DNA of 51,423 bases from Chlamydiia bacterium (GTDB taxonomy: Bacteria; Chlamydiota; Chlamydiia; Chlamydiales; 2-12-FULL-49-11): the NCBI GenBank assembly GCA_022601595.1, contig JAJACI010000005.1:1-51423 (forward strand), read 5' to 3'. Below are positions 9,737 to 18,372 of this stretch, piece after piece; the first letter of the stretch is position 1, and each line of letters opens with the position of its first letter. The notes below the pieces were generated by a model, which saw only the letters and a program-made list of their open reading frames with translations, was not told where the DNA came from and did not search any database. Both the position numbers and the translations under genes were made by a program.

Positions 9737-9891
9737 AGGAGACTCTGATAAGCCGGCAGTTTCAGAATTCCATAGATTTTTTATAAATTCCATTTTTCAT
9801 CACGCTCCATCCCTACAGGGATGCAGCTCATTCCAAAATCAAATTTATCTCAAAAAATCTGAAGAAATTCTAAAAAGTGTAGTTTCTCAGA
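9737..9891 (+). repeat. Family A element, near full-length, right terminus truncated
   Basis: AGGAGACTCTGATAAGCCGGCAGTTTC...CATCCCTACAGGGATGCAGC...AAGTGTAGTTTCTCAGA; provides the stop codon of the 9887-10837 ORF. Confidence 0.85.
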
Positions 9892-10837
9892 TCGTTTTAA
9901 TAAATATAGAGTTAATCTTCTTATTTTTATTAGATACACAAGTAAATGATTCAACTTCTTTAATAAGAACAGTTGTAGTCATAGAGTAGTTGATCCACCC
10001 CTCTTCAATAACAAAAGTACCTTTAACTTTTAAAACAGGATCAAGTAAATGCCAATTCGTAGACATTATAGTCTTAAAAGCATTTTCAAACTTAAACGTG
10101 GATGCTTCATCTTCAGGGAGAACAATAAACTGAACTTTTCCATCTGATTTTCTTTTTTCCGCCAAGACTTTAATCTTACGGCCTGCAATATCTACTATTG
10201 TATAACCTGGGTGCAATTCCTGGTTACTACATACCCTGAAACATAAAGGCTCCGAAAGCTGCTTTGTATTTTCAAAAAAATCATTCCAAAACTTTAATCC
10301 AATAGCTTTCCCTCCCGGAACGTTTGGACTCAAAAGATTAATGTATAGAGTTGCGCCACTATCCTGGTTTAGCCCCACATAAGCCGTATTGAAATCTTTT
10401 CCTCCCATTTGATATGACATAGTGCAGTAAGGGTATTCACCCCACTTACCTGAGGTGATTTTAAGATTCTTAACAATACCTTCTATCTCTTTTTTTATTT
10501 TACTTACATCTAGAACCCCCCTTTTTTTTTGAGAGTAATTCGGAGTAAAATCCATAAAAAGAACCGGGACAGAAAGCGATGATTCGTCTTTAAAGTAAGA
10601 TTTTAAAACTTCTTCAGGCCCCCAATAAACCCACTCACCACCAAAATAATTTATTTTACCTGATTTTGAAAGAGCAACATACTCTCTTGGAATAGCTGGA
10701 TCTATGGCAATAAAAGTAACCTGGTCTCTTCTCGGCATTAATTCTTCAATATGTAGAGTTTGAGAAACGTCGATCTCTTCAGCAGCTGAAAGCGTGCAGC
10801 CTAAAAAACATAGCGATAAAAATATAAAATAACTCAT
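9887..10837 (-). CDS. Hypothetical secreted protein
   Basis: 316 aa with signal peptide-like MSYFIFLSLCFLGCTLSAAEE; stop codon lies inside the family A element. Confidence 0.7.
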   Translation of the reverse strand: MSYFIFLSLCFLGCTLSAAEEIDVSQTLHIEELMPRRDQVTFIAIDPAIPREYVALSKSGKINYFGGEWVYWGPEEVLKSYFKDESSLSVPVLFMDFTPNYSQKKRGVLDVSKIKKEIEGIVKNLKITSGKWGEYPYCTMSYQMGGKDFNTAYVGLNQDSGATLYINLLSPNVPGGKAIGLKFWNDFFENTKQLSEPLCFRVCSNQELHPGYTIVDIAGRKIKVLAEKRKSDGKVQFIVLPEDEASTFKFENAFKTIMSTNWHLLDPVLKVKGTFVIEEGWINYSMTTTVLIKEVESFTCVSNKNKKINSIFIKTI

Positions 10838-10863
10838 AGAGACCTTCCTTGATAAAATAATTG

Positions 10864-10992
10864 TATAGTCATTGCTATAGGAGACTCTGATAAACGGACA
10901 GGTTTATAATCTCCCAGATTTCTTATAAATCCAAAAAGATTCTAAAAAGTGTAGTTTATCAGAGTCTCCTATATGAAATGGCAATGACTATA
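10864..10992. repeat. Family B remnant split by a nested family A derivative
   Basis: TATAGTCATTGC (10864-10875) and ATGAAATGGCAATGACTATA (right arm ending 10992) flank the 10879-10970 family A element. Confidence 0.75.
10879..10970 (+). repeat. Family A element, 92-bp internal-deletion derivative lacking the central hairpin
   Basis: AGGAGACTCTGATAAACGGACAGG...AAAAAGTGTAGTTTATCAGAGTCTCCT; AT flanks both sides. Confidence 0.88.
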
Positions 10993-11220
10993 TATAGTAT
11001 ATAATTTATTTATTTAACTCTAGCTTTCAAATCAAGAGACGTCCTAGGAGTATTATTTATGTATTTTTATGTGGTTTAGTATGGAATATCTACAAAATAC
11101 AAATGGTCAGCTATAATCGTTACAAAGACTCTGATAACACTCAAATCGCAAGATGTTAATATTAAGACGCTTAGAAACAAGCAAGCAAGGTACAGGTACT
11201 ATATAGTAGATTTTTTAATA

Positions 11221-11237
11221 ATTATATGTTATAATTA
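11221..11237 (+). promoter_or_regulatory. Candidate promoter motif (ATTATATGTTATAATTA), -10-like TATAAT
   Basis: Close match to AATTATGTTATAATTAA at 3907-3923, each about 30-45 bp upstream of a hypothetical ORF. Confidence 0.45.
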
Positions 11238-11278
11238 ACTCATAATAAAACTTTATTAACATAATAAACTATTAAGAG

Positions 11279-11854
11279 ATGAATATGATCCGTCCTATTA
11301 CCTATTTAACTGCAGTGACTGAGGCTCCTAGAGCACCTGATACTCCAATTCTGTCCTACAGCATAAAATCTTTATCTAGCAATGAATCATTGCCCATTGC
11401 TTCTTATTACCTTAATGATTTAGCAAAGAGAGGAAAAAGCTCAAGGCGCTTATCTGGTGATAGCCATTACTCAAATGCAACGGTAAAAGAAGCTTCTCAA
11501 GAACGAAAAGAATCTATAGCGATAATAAAAAGCTGCTCTGAGCAGGCAATACAAAGCATAGAAGAAGCAAACAAAGAAAAAATAAGACGCCTATCAACTA
11601 GGAATCTTCATTCCAATCAAAGCTCTGACTTAAATATACGTATTCAAAAAATCCACGAATCAGAGTACTCTAAAATTGCTGTAATTGAACAAACTACCAA
11701 GACTTTTATTAAAGCATTCAAAAGAAATGGTAGCTTTGCCTCTCCTCAAGCGAAGGAATACAAGCAAGTGATCATGCTATATAAGGAAAAAAAGACTGAG
11801 CCAATCAGACCTCTGTCTTCTGGGCAAACAAGAATCAAGTTAAGGAGACTCTGA
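11279..11854 (+). CDS. Hypothetical basic protein
   Basis: 191-aa ORF; last residues RRL and the stop are encoded by the family A terminus. Confidence 0.6.
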   Translation: MNMIRPITYLTAVTEAPRAPDTPILSYSIKSLSSNESLPIASYYLNDLAKRGKSSRRLSGDSHYSNATVKEASQERKESIAIIKSCSEQAIQSIEEANKEKIRRLSTRNLHSNQSSDLNIRIQKIHESEYSKIAVIEQTTKTFIKAFKRNGSFASPQAKEYKQVIMLYKEKKTEPIRPLSSGQTRIKLRRL

Positions 11855-12004
11855 AAAACGAGCAGTTTTATAATCTCCCAGATTTCTTATAAATCCTATT
11901 TTTCGTGGCGCCCCATCCCTACAGGGATGCAGCTTACTCCAAAATAGAATACCTTTCAAAAAATCTGAAAAGATTCTAAAAGGTGTAGTTTATCAGAGTC
12001 TCCT
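11843..12004 (+). repeat. Family A element, full-length 162 bp
   Basis: AGGAGACTCTGAAAAACGAGCAGTTTTATAATC...GCCCCATCCCTACAGGGATGCAGC...GTAGTTTATCAGAGTCTCCT; TA duplicated at both flanks. Confidence 0.93.
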
Positions 12005-12038
12005 TAAACTAATTCTTCAAATGTATTCAATAGGTTAA

Positions 12039-12111
12039 TAGCGGCTACCGGACTCGAACCAGTGACCTGCGGATTATGATTCCGATGCTCTACCAACTGA
12101 GCTAAGCCGCC
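12039..12111 (-). tRNA. tRNA-Met (CAT), elongator-type (Ile2 CAT not formally excluded)
   Basis: Reverse complement GGCGGCTTAGCTCAGTTGGTAGAGCATCGGAATCATAATCCGCAGGTCACTGGTTCGAGTCCGGTAGCCGCTA folds as a tRNA with anticodon CAT. Confidence 0.9.
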
Positions 12112-12190
12112 ATTAAAAGCACAAGGTCTTACCTCTAGTAAATGTGCCTAAAAAAAAGGAGCTAGGCATGGTATGCTAGCCCCGATAAAT

Positions 12191-12263
12191 TAGCGGGAGA
12201 CGGACTCGAACCGCCGACCTTTGGGTTATGAGCCCAACGAGCTTCCAACTGCTCTATCCCGCG
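12191..12263 (-). tRNA. Initiator tRNA-fMet (CAT)
   Basis: Reverse complement CGCGGGATAGAGCAGTTGGAAGCTCGTTGGGCTCATAACCCAAAGGTCGGCGGTTCGAGTCCGTCTCCCGCTA; C1 unpaired, GGG/CCC anticodon stem, CTCATAA loop. Confidence 0.93.
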
Positions 12264-12304
12264 TCAACTTACTTAATAACTTTGCGTTTTTAAGTGACTC
12301 CATA

Positions 12305-13555
12305 TTAGCAAAGACTGCTCTTTTTTAACAAGCTATTTATTAAATTAATTGCTTTTTCTGTTACGCCTTCACAATCCTTCTTGATTTCATTCATACTTTC
12401 TGGGGAAATCTTCCCTTTTTCTAACAAATTTGAAACCTTACCAAGAAGCGCATCTGCTGTACAGGACTCACCTGAGCCGTATTTTTCTACCAGCTGAGTA
12501 AGAGAATCTTGATTGTAGGCATAAGGGCCATACAAAACAGGGGTTCCAACTTTTACAGGTTCAAAAACATTGTGCCCCCCAGCGTTTTTTACAAAACTTC
12601 CTCCTACAATAGCAACTAAGCTTTTTTGATAGCAATCATCTAAAATTCCAAGTCTGTTTACAAAAACAACCCTTTCATCGCCATCACCTCTATCTGCTAC
12701 AAATCTCCATTTAACCTCACTATCATTTAACAATGTCTCAACCTCATCAAAACGATCCGGTCTTCTAGGTGCTAGAATAAAAGTAATATCATCAGGCAGA
12801 GAGTGTAAAGTCTCAAGAAAAAGAACCTCTTCTCCCTTATGAGTAGAGCCAAAAGTTATATACCTCTTACCCCCCTCTAGAAAATAGTCCTTTTCCACTG
12901 GCTCACTATTTACAGACACGTCTAACTTTAAATTTCCAATCACCTCTATTTTAGACGGATCTACACCTAACTTCAAAAACTTACGCTCCATAGATTTATC
13001 TTGTAACAGCAGGTGATCAAAAGATGAAAAGAGATATCTCGCAAAAGACGGCACCAGTAGAAATCGCTTAAAGGAACGATCAGAAATTCGCCCTCCAACA
13101 AGAATCATCTTAGCTCCATACCTCTTCATTTCCGCAAGAAGATTTAACCAATAATCGCTTTCGGTAAGGATAAACAAGTCGGGCTGAATGCTTTTTATCA
13201 AGGCTCGCACAGAACGTCTTAAGTCTACGGGTAAGATGACTACTTGATCCACATCCTCAATGGTCTCCGCTAAATGATAACCTACCGTAGTAAAAGCTGA
13301 AAAAACAATATGACAATCTGTATTTTCTTTTTTTAATTTTTTAATTAATGTCTTTATAGACATTGTCTCCCCAAAAGACGTAGCATGTATCCATATCCGT
13401 TTTTTCTTAAGCGTTGGCTTTATCTTCTGCCTTAAAAACCCCAGTTTATACAGCAAAATACCTTTAAACTTTTGATGCTTGAATCTATCATAAGTGTACT
13501 TAAGAGTTATCACCCCCGCCCAAAAAGCTACAAAAAGGCTATATATAAAACGCAT
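12305..13555 (-). CDS. waaA: 3-deoxy-D-manno-octulosonic acid (KDO) transferase
   Basis: RIWIHATSFGETMS, ILTESDYWLNLLAEMKRYGAKMILVGGRISDRSF, GNLKLD, FGSTHKGEE, LAPRRPDRFDEV, GGSFVKNAGGHNVFEPVKVGTPVLYGP; adjacent to leuS as in Chlamydia. Confidence 0.95.
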   Translation of the reverse strand: MRFIYSLFVAFWAGVITLKYTYDRFKHQKFKGILLYKLGFLRQKIKPTLKKKRIWIHATSFGETMSIKTLIKKLKKENTDCHIVFSAFTTVGYHLAETIEDVDQVVILPVDLRRSVRALIKSIQPDLFILTESDYWLNLLAEMKRYGAKMILVGGRISDRSFKRFLLVPSFARYLFSSFDHLLLQDKSMERKFLKLGVDPSKIEVIGNLKLDVSVNSEPVEKDYFLEGGKRYITFGSTHKGEEVLFLETLHSLPDDITFILAPRRPDRFDEVETLLNDSEVKWRFVADRGDGDERVVFVNRLGILDDCYQKSLVAIVGGSFVKNAGGHNVFEPVKVGTPVLYGPYAYNQDSLTQLVEKYGSGESCTADALLGKVSNLLEKGKISPESMNEIKKDCEGVTEKAINLINSLLKKSSLC

Positions 13556-13557
13556 TA

Positions 13558-16041
13558 CTACCCTTTTACCACAAAGTTTACCAGTTTATTTGGAACAAAA
13601 ATTTCTTTTACTATCCCTGCTTCTAAATATTTTGCTATTTTTGGATCTTCTTTTGCTATTTTTATAACAAGCTCCTTAGAGGAATCTTTTTTAACAGCTG
13701 CCTTGCTTCTTAGTTTTCCCATTACCTGGAAAATAATTGTCACCTCATCATCTTCTAAGAACTTCTCCTCATACTTAGGAAAAGGGGCAAATACGACATT
13801 TCCTTTCTCTCCAAGCAGCGCAAAGCATTCTGCTCCAAAGTGAGGGGCAAATGGATAGATAAGCTGTATCAAACTTTTAAGCGCAGATCTAGGATAAGCA
13901 TCCAGCGCTGAAAATTTATTAATAAATTCCATCATTTTAGCAATTGCTGTGTTGAAACTCATCGATTCTAAATCTTCTTCTACCGTCTTTATTAATCTAT
14001 GGATCAATTGTGAAGAAGCAACACTTTCCTTTTCTGTGACTTTTTCAGAGATAATCATTTCATATACTCTATTCAAGAATCTCTTACAACCAGAAACAGC
14101 ATCACTTTGCCATATTTTTTCCTTATCAAAAGGTGTCATAAATAGCTCGTATAATCGCAATGCATCCGCTCCATGTTCTTCCACCATTTCATCAGGAGAG
14201 ACTCCGTTTAACTTAGATTTAGACATTTTTTCAATAGAAGCATGGACTCTTGCTTTACTTCTTTTTTCTACAAACTCGCCGTCTGCTTGTTCAACATCGG
14301 CAGGAGCCACATACCCTCCCCCATCTTTTTTATAAGACATAGAAGTAACAAGCCCTTGATTTCTTAAAGACTTAAACGGCTCATTGGTGGAAACATAACC
14401 CAGGTCAAACAAAACCTTGTGCCAGAATCTTGCATAGAGCAAATGAAGCACCGCATGTTCTACCCCGCCAACATATAAATCTACAGGCATCCAGTATTTC
14501 TCTTCGAGAGCTCCCCACGCAGCCTCGGAATTGTTCGGGTCACAAAATCTTAAATAGTACCAGCAAGAGCCGGCCCATTGAGGCATCGTGTTGGTTTCTC
14601 TAAAACCTCTTTTACCCGTTTCAGGATCAACCACTTCTACCCAATTACGCATTTTTGCAAGCGGGCTATTTCCATCTGGAGATGGCAGGAAATCTTCCAT
14701 CACAGGCGGGGTTAACGGTAGCTCATCTAACCCAAGAACCCTTGTTTCCCCATCTTCTTGATGAATAATAGGAAAAGGCTCACCCCAATATCTTTGTCTA
14801 GAAAAAAGCCAATCTCTTAACTTAAAGTTAGTACAAGCTCTGCCGGTCTTATTTTCTGAGAGATGTTTAGCTATCACCTTTTTAGCCTCTACAATTGTTA
14901 ATCCATCTAAGGAAAGCCCCTCTTTAACGCAATTAACATACGCTCCATCTTCATCAAATACGCCGGTAATAGTAAGGCCATATTTTTCCGCAAACTCTCT
15001 ATCTCTTTCATCATCTGATGGTACACCCATCACAGCACCAGTTCCATAAGAAGTAAGTACATAGTCGGCCATCCAAACAGGAATCTCTTCTAATGTTACA
15101 GGATTTACCACATAACTCCCTGTAAACACGCCAGTCTTTTCTTTCGCAAGCTCTGTACGCTGCATATCATTTTTTAATGAAGCCTGTCTTATATATTCCG
15201 CGCAACTTGCTTTATATTTCTTTTGAATAAGATTTTTTGAAAGCGGATGCTCTGGGGAAATGACAACAAAGCTCACACCGAATAGAGTATCGGCTCTTGT
15301 AGTAAAGCATGTAACGGTAGTCCCGGCGCTTTCACATTTAAAATCTACCTCCATCCCAGTGCTTTTACCAATCCAATTCCTTTGAAGTTTTTTTAAATGA
15401 TCTGGCCAGTCCAGGTCATCTAAATCCTCAAGCAATCTATCTGCATAATCCGTTATCTTTAAAATCCATTGCTTAAGAGGTTTTCTTACCACCTCGTAAC
15501 CGCCCTCAATAGATTTACCATCCTCCACTTCCTCATTAGCAAGAACGGTGCCCAATTCCTCACAAAAATTAACAGTAACCTCTGCTTGATAAGCAAGCCC
15601 TTTCTCATACAACTTAGTGAAGATCCACTGCGTCCATTTATAATATTTTGGTGCCGAAGAAGTAATTTCTCTATCCCAGTCATAACTAAAGCCTAAAGAC
15701 TTCAACTGTTTTTTATAGGTGCTAATATTTTTTTCTGTAGTTATCTGCGGGTGCGTGCCTGTTCGTATTGCATACTGCTCGGCTGGCAAACCAAAGCTAT
15801 CCCAGCCCATTGGATGCAGTACGTTAAACCCTTTTTGCCTCTTATACCTTGCAATAACATCTGTTCCTGTATACCCAACTACATGCCCCACATGGAGACC
15901 TGCACCACTTGGATAGGGAAACATATCTAATATATAATATTTAGGTTTACCCTCATCCACCTCAGATTTATAGGTTTTTTCCCTCTCCCATGTCGCTTGC
16001 CATTTTTTTTCAATTTCTGAGGGAGTATACTTATTATTCAT
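13558..16041 (-). CDS. leuS: Leucyl-tRNA synthetase
   Basis: YPSGAGLHVGHVVGYTGTDVIARYKRQKGFNVLHPMGWDSFGLPAEQYA; KMSKSKLNGVSP; LRDWLFSRQRYWGEPFP. Confidence 0.99.
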   Translation of the reverse strand: MNNKYTPSEIEKKWQATWEREKTYKSEVDEGKPKYYILDMFPYPSGAGLHVGHVVGYTGTDVIARYKRQKGFNVLHPMGWDSFGLPAEQYAIRTGTHPQITTEKNISTYKKQLKSLGFSYDWDREITSSAPKYYKWTQWIFTKLYEKGLAYQAEVTVNFCEELGTVLANEEVEDGKSIEGGYEVVRKPLKQWILKITDYADRLLEDLDDLDWPDHLKKLQRNWIGKSTGMEVDFKCESAGTTVTCFTTRADTLFGVSFVVISPEHPLSKNLIQKKYKASCAEYIRQASLKNDMQRTELAKEKTGVFTGSYVVNPVTLEEIPVWMADYVLTSYGTGAVMGVPSDDERDREFAEKYGLTITGVFDEDGAYVNCVKEGLSLDGLTIVEAKKVIAKHLSENKTGRACTNFKLRDWLFSRQRYWGEPFPIIHQEDGETRVLGLDELPLTPPVMEDFLPSPDGNSPLAKMRNWVEVVDPETGKRGFRETNTMPQWAGSCWYYLRFCDPNNSEAAWGALEEKYWMPVDLYVGGVEHAVLHLLYARFWHKVLFDLGYVSTNEPFKSLRNQGLVTSMSYKKDGGGYVAPADVEQADGEFVEKRSKARVHASIEKMSKSKLNGVSPDEMVEEHGADALRLYELFMTPFDKEKIWQSDAVSGCKRFLNRVYEMIISEKVTEKESVASSQLIHRLIKTVEEDLESMSFNTAIAKMMEFINKFSALDAYPRSALKSLIQLIYPFAPHFGAECFALLGEKGNVVFAPFPKYEEKFLEDDEVTIIFQVMGKLRSKAAVKKDSSKELVIKIAKEDPKIAKYLEAGIVKEIFVPNKLVNFVVKG

Positions 16042-16073
16042 GAGTTTTCCTGATATTTTGTTTTGGCTATATT

Positions 16074-16230
16074 TACAGTCGTTACCGTTTCTTATGGCGC
16101 ACTAAGCAAATTTTTGTAGCTTTTTAATAAATGCACATTGCTAATATTAATAATATTACCTCGCTGAACCCTCTAAAAATCCCTCAAAAATTCATTGAAT
16201 AGAGAGCCATATGAAACGGTAACGACTATA
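16074..16230 (+). repeat. Family B inverted-repeat element (157 bp)
   Basis: TACAGTCGTTACCGTTTCTTATGGCGC...GCCATATGAAACGGTAACGACTATA; aligns with copies at 27013 and 41736. Confidence 0.9.
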
Positions 16231-16337
16231 ATAGCCTATGACGTTTCTCCAATCAATCTAAATTTATGTAAATTTGTATTGTTTCTTATCCTAACTACAC
16301 TTATTATATAAGGAGCCCCTACACACAAAAAGGTACT

Positions 16338-17753
16338 ATGCAAGACTTACTCACAAACATTCCCTGTAAAGTTGTTTTAGAAGACTTTGACTTCAAGCGT
16401 GATTTACACCTAAGACTAGTGTTAGAAAAATTATCTATCATAGAAATGGCTGTGTTAGAGGAAATTTTATACAGCCCTTTAAAAGTTTGCGTGGAAGAAC
16501 TGTGCAATAACACAGATGTCAGCTCCTCAGAAATCGCAGGGATTTTAGAAGCTCTTCTTCCTTTAAAGTTATTTGTAGTGCAAGATAAATTTTTACTTGT
16601 GAACAAGGAGATGAGAAAATACTTAGAAATTTTAATAGAAAAATTCACTGAAGACTTCAAGCCTAATTTAGATTATTTCAAAGAGCTCTTAAAACTTGTC
16701 CCTATACACTGCTTAGTGTCATGGTTTCACACCCCAAGAACATCAAATAATATTTTCGAATCCATTTTAGATAAGCACTTTAAAACACCTAAAACATACT
16801 CAAGATACCTGAAAGATACCCTTGCAAGTGACCCCCTTCTTAAAGACCTGGTATCCTTTGTTACAGATAGCTCTGAGGGGATCAAAGATGCATCAGAGAT
16901 TTTAGAGCATTTCTCCCTTTCAGAAGAAGAATTAGAAGAGAAAATTCTCTTTTTAGAATACCACTTTATTTTAGCAAGCACCTATACTCCCCATAAAGGA
17001 GGGTTTAAAAAACGACTATCAGAATTTACTGAGTGGAGCGATCATAAGGCAGCCTGTCCAGGAGGTGCTGTAAATCATAGCCCTATAAGCGCAGAAGAAG
17101 TACAAAGTTTAGCTACAGAGGAGTTCTCCTTTATAAAAGACATGTCACTTATGCTAGAAACCTGTGCTCGCAAATCACTTAAAATTGCTTACAATCAAAA
17201 GGAAGAACTCTTCTTTTTAGAAGAAGAGTTAGAAGATGATCTTGGATTTACCAATTGCACTCCTTATTATTTAGCGCGAGTGATTAATAAAAACCTTCTC
17301 CTTGGATTAATTGTAATTCATGATGACACTCTAAGACAAACCTCCCCTGCCGCTAAATGGCTTGCAACACCCCTTAAACAAAGAACGCTGATCACTTTTA
17401 AACATCCTCATAATTCCCTTTCTCATAAATGCGATTTTTCCTTTAGAAGACATGATAGAAATATTATCGAAGTGCAAAAAGCCTTATCATGCATTGAAAA
17501 TGACAGCTGGATCCTATTTGATGCATTTATGGAAGATCACCTATACCGCACCAATAGCCTTAAGCAGCCTGAGCTTGTAAAAACCGGTCGCACATGGAAA
17601 TACTCCTCTCCTGATTACGATCTGGAAGAGATTGCATTTATCAAGGTTGTCATCTTAGATTGGCTCTTTGAATCTGGAATGATCATCCCTGGATCTTACA
17701 AAGGCAAAGAGTGTTTTAAAGTAACCTCTCTTGGGCACGAACTATACAGCTAA
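16338..17753 (+). CDS. Hypothetical protein (helical, possibly winged-helix-like)
   Basis: 471-aa ORF with no overlapping coding competitor; AAGGAG at 16309-16314 upstream. Confidence 0.75.
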   Translation: MQDLLTNIPCKVVLEDFDFKRDLHLRLVLEKLSIIEMAVLEEILYSPLKVCVEELCNNTDVSSSEIAGILEALLPLKLFVVQDKFLLVNKEMRKYLEILIEKFTEDFKPNLDYFKELLKLVPIHCLVSWFHTPRTSNNIFESILDKHFKTPKTYSRYLKDTLASDPLLKDLVSFVTDSSEGIKDASEILEHFSLSEEELEEKILFLEYHFILASTYTPHKGGFKKRLSEFTEWSDHKAACPGGAVNHSPISAEEVQSLATEEFSFIKDMSLMLETCARKSLKIAYNQKEELFFLEEELEDDLGFTNCTPYYLARVINKNLLLGLIVIHDDTLRQTSPAAKWLATPLKQRTLITFKHPHNSLSHKCDFSFRRHDRNIIEVQKALSCIENDSWILFDAFMEDHLYRTNSLKQPELVKTGRTWKYSSPDYDLEEIAFIKVVILDWLFESGMIIPGSYKGKECFKVTSLGHELYS

Positions 17754-17781
17754 TATAGTCATCACCGTAATAGTGACTATA
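17754..17781. repeat. Family B short inverted repeat (terminal arms only)
   Basis: TATAGTCATCACCGTAATAGTGACTATA between convergent genes. Confidence 0.7.
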
Positions 17782-17783
17782 TA

Positions 17784-18305
17784 TTAGACATCTTGTGGAT
17801 AAGGTCTTTTATTCCAATAAGTAGGGCCGTAATCATAGGTGAGCTGCTCCCCTTTGCGTATGATTTTATTAGCAAAAAAGATTACATGATACACACCATC
17901 TATTACAACCCCTCTAGAATTGATATTGGGAGAAAAACTGTGATTGATGAATCTGGTGAAATTACCTTTTTTTTCAGCATCTATTATCCAAGGAGTGCCA
18001 AAACGGCCTACCATATACCCAAATATATAATCGTTTTTCTTGTCGGTAAAGCGGCGCCTACCGCGAACTACACCAGCATACTCACCAATATATGAAAGGT
18101 AAGAGATATTTTCTCTAGCAAAAACCCCATAACCTACAAGAGGATTGACCTTCTTAATACAAAAAGGGATCTCATATTTCTGCGCTAACTTCTCCCCATA
18201 TAACCCTAGAATCCATCTATTATGTTTTTTTTCATGAGAGGGAAAGAGCTTTTTGACCGCACGTTTTTTTATTTTCTCTAAGACTTTATTTGATGTGGGC
18301 ACCAA
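17784..18305 (-). CDS. SET-domain protein (putative protein lysine methyltransferase)
   Basis: VNPLVGYGVFARENI, FINHSFSPNINSRGVV, FFANKIIRKGEQLTYDYGPTYW. Confidence 0.9.
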   Translation of the reverse strand: MVPTSNKVLEKIKKRAVKKLFPSHEKKHNRWILGLYGEKLAQKYEIPFCIKKVNPLVGYGVFARENISYLSYIGEYAGVVRGRRRFTDKKNDYIFGYMVGRFGTPWIIDAEKKGNFTRFINHSFSPNINSRGVVIDGVYHVIFFANKIIRKGEQLTYDYGPTYWNKRPYPQDV

Positions 18306-18372
18306 AGTATCGACATAGGTAATGCCAAATTTTGTTTCAGTAGCTTCTTTTGTAACAATTAAGTCAGTGATA

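Noticed and set aside
9887-9891. Target duplication for the 9737 family A copy
   Set aside because: The right terminus is truncated at CTCAGA so the flank cannot be defined
13949-15916. Several ORFs antisense to leuS
   Set aside because: Shadow ORFs of a strongly conserved gene; leuS motifs settle the coding strand
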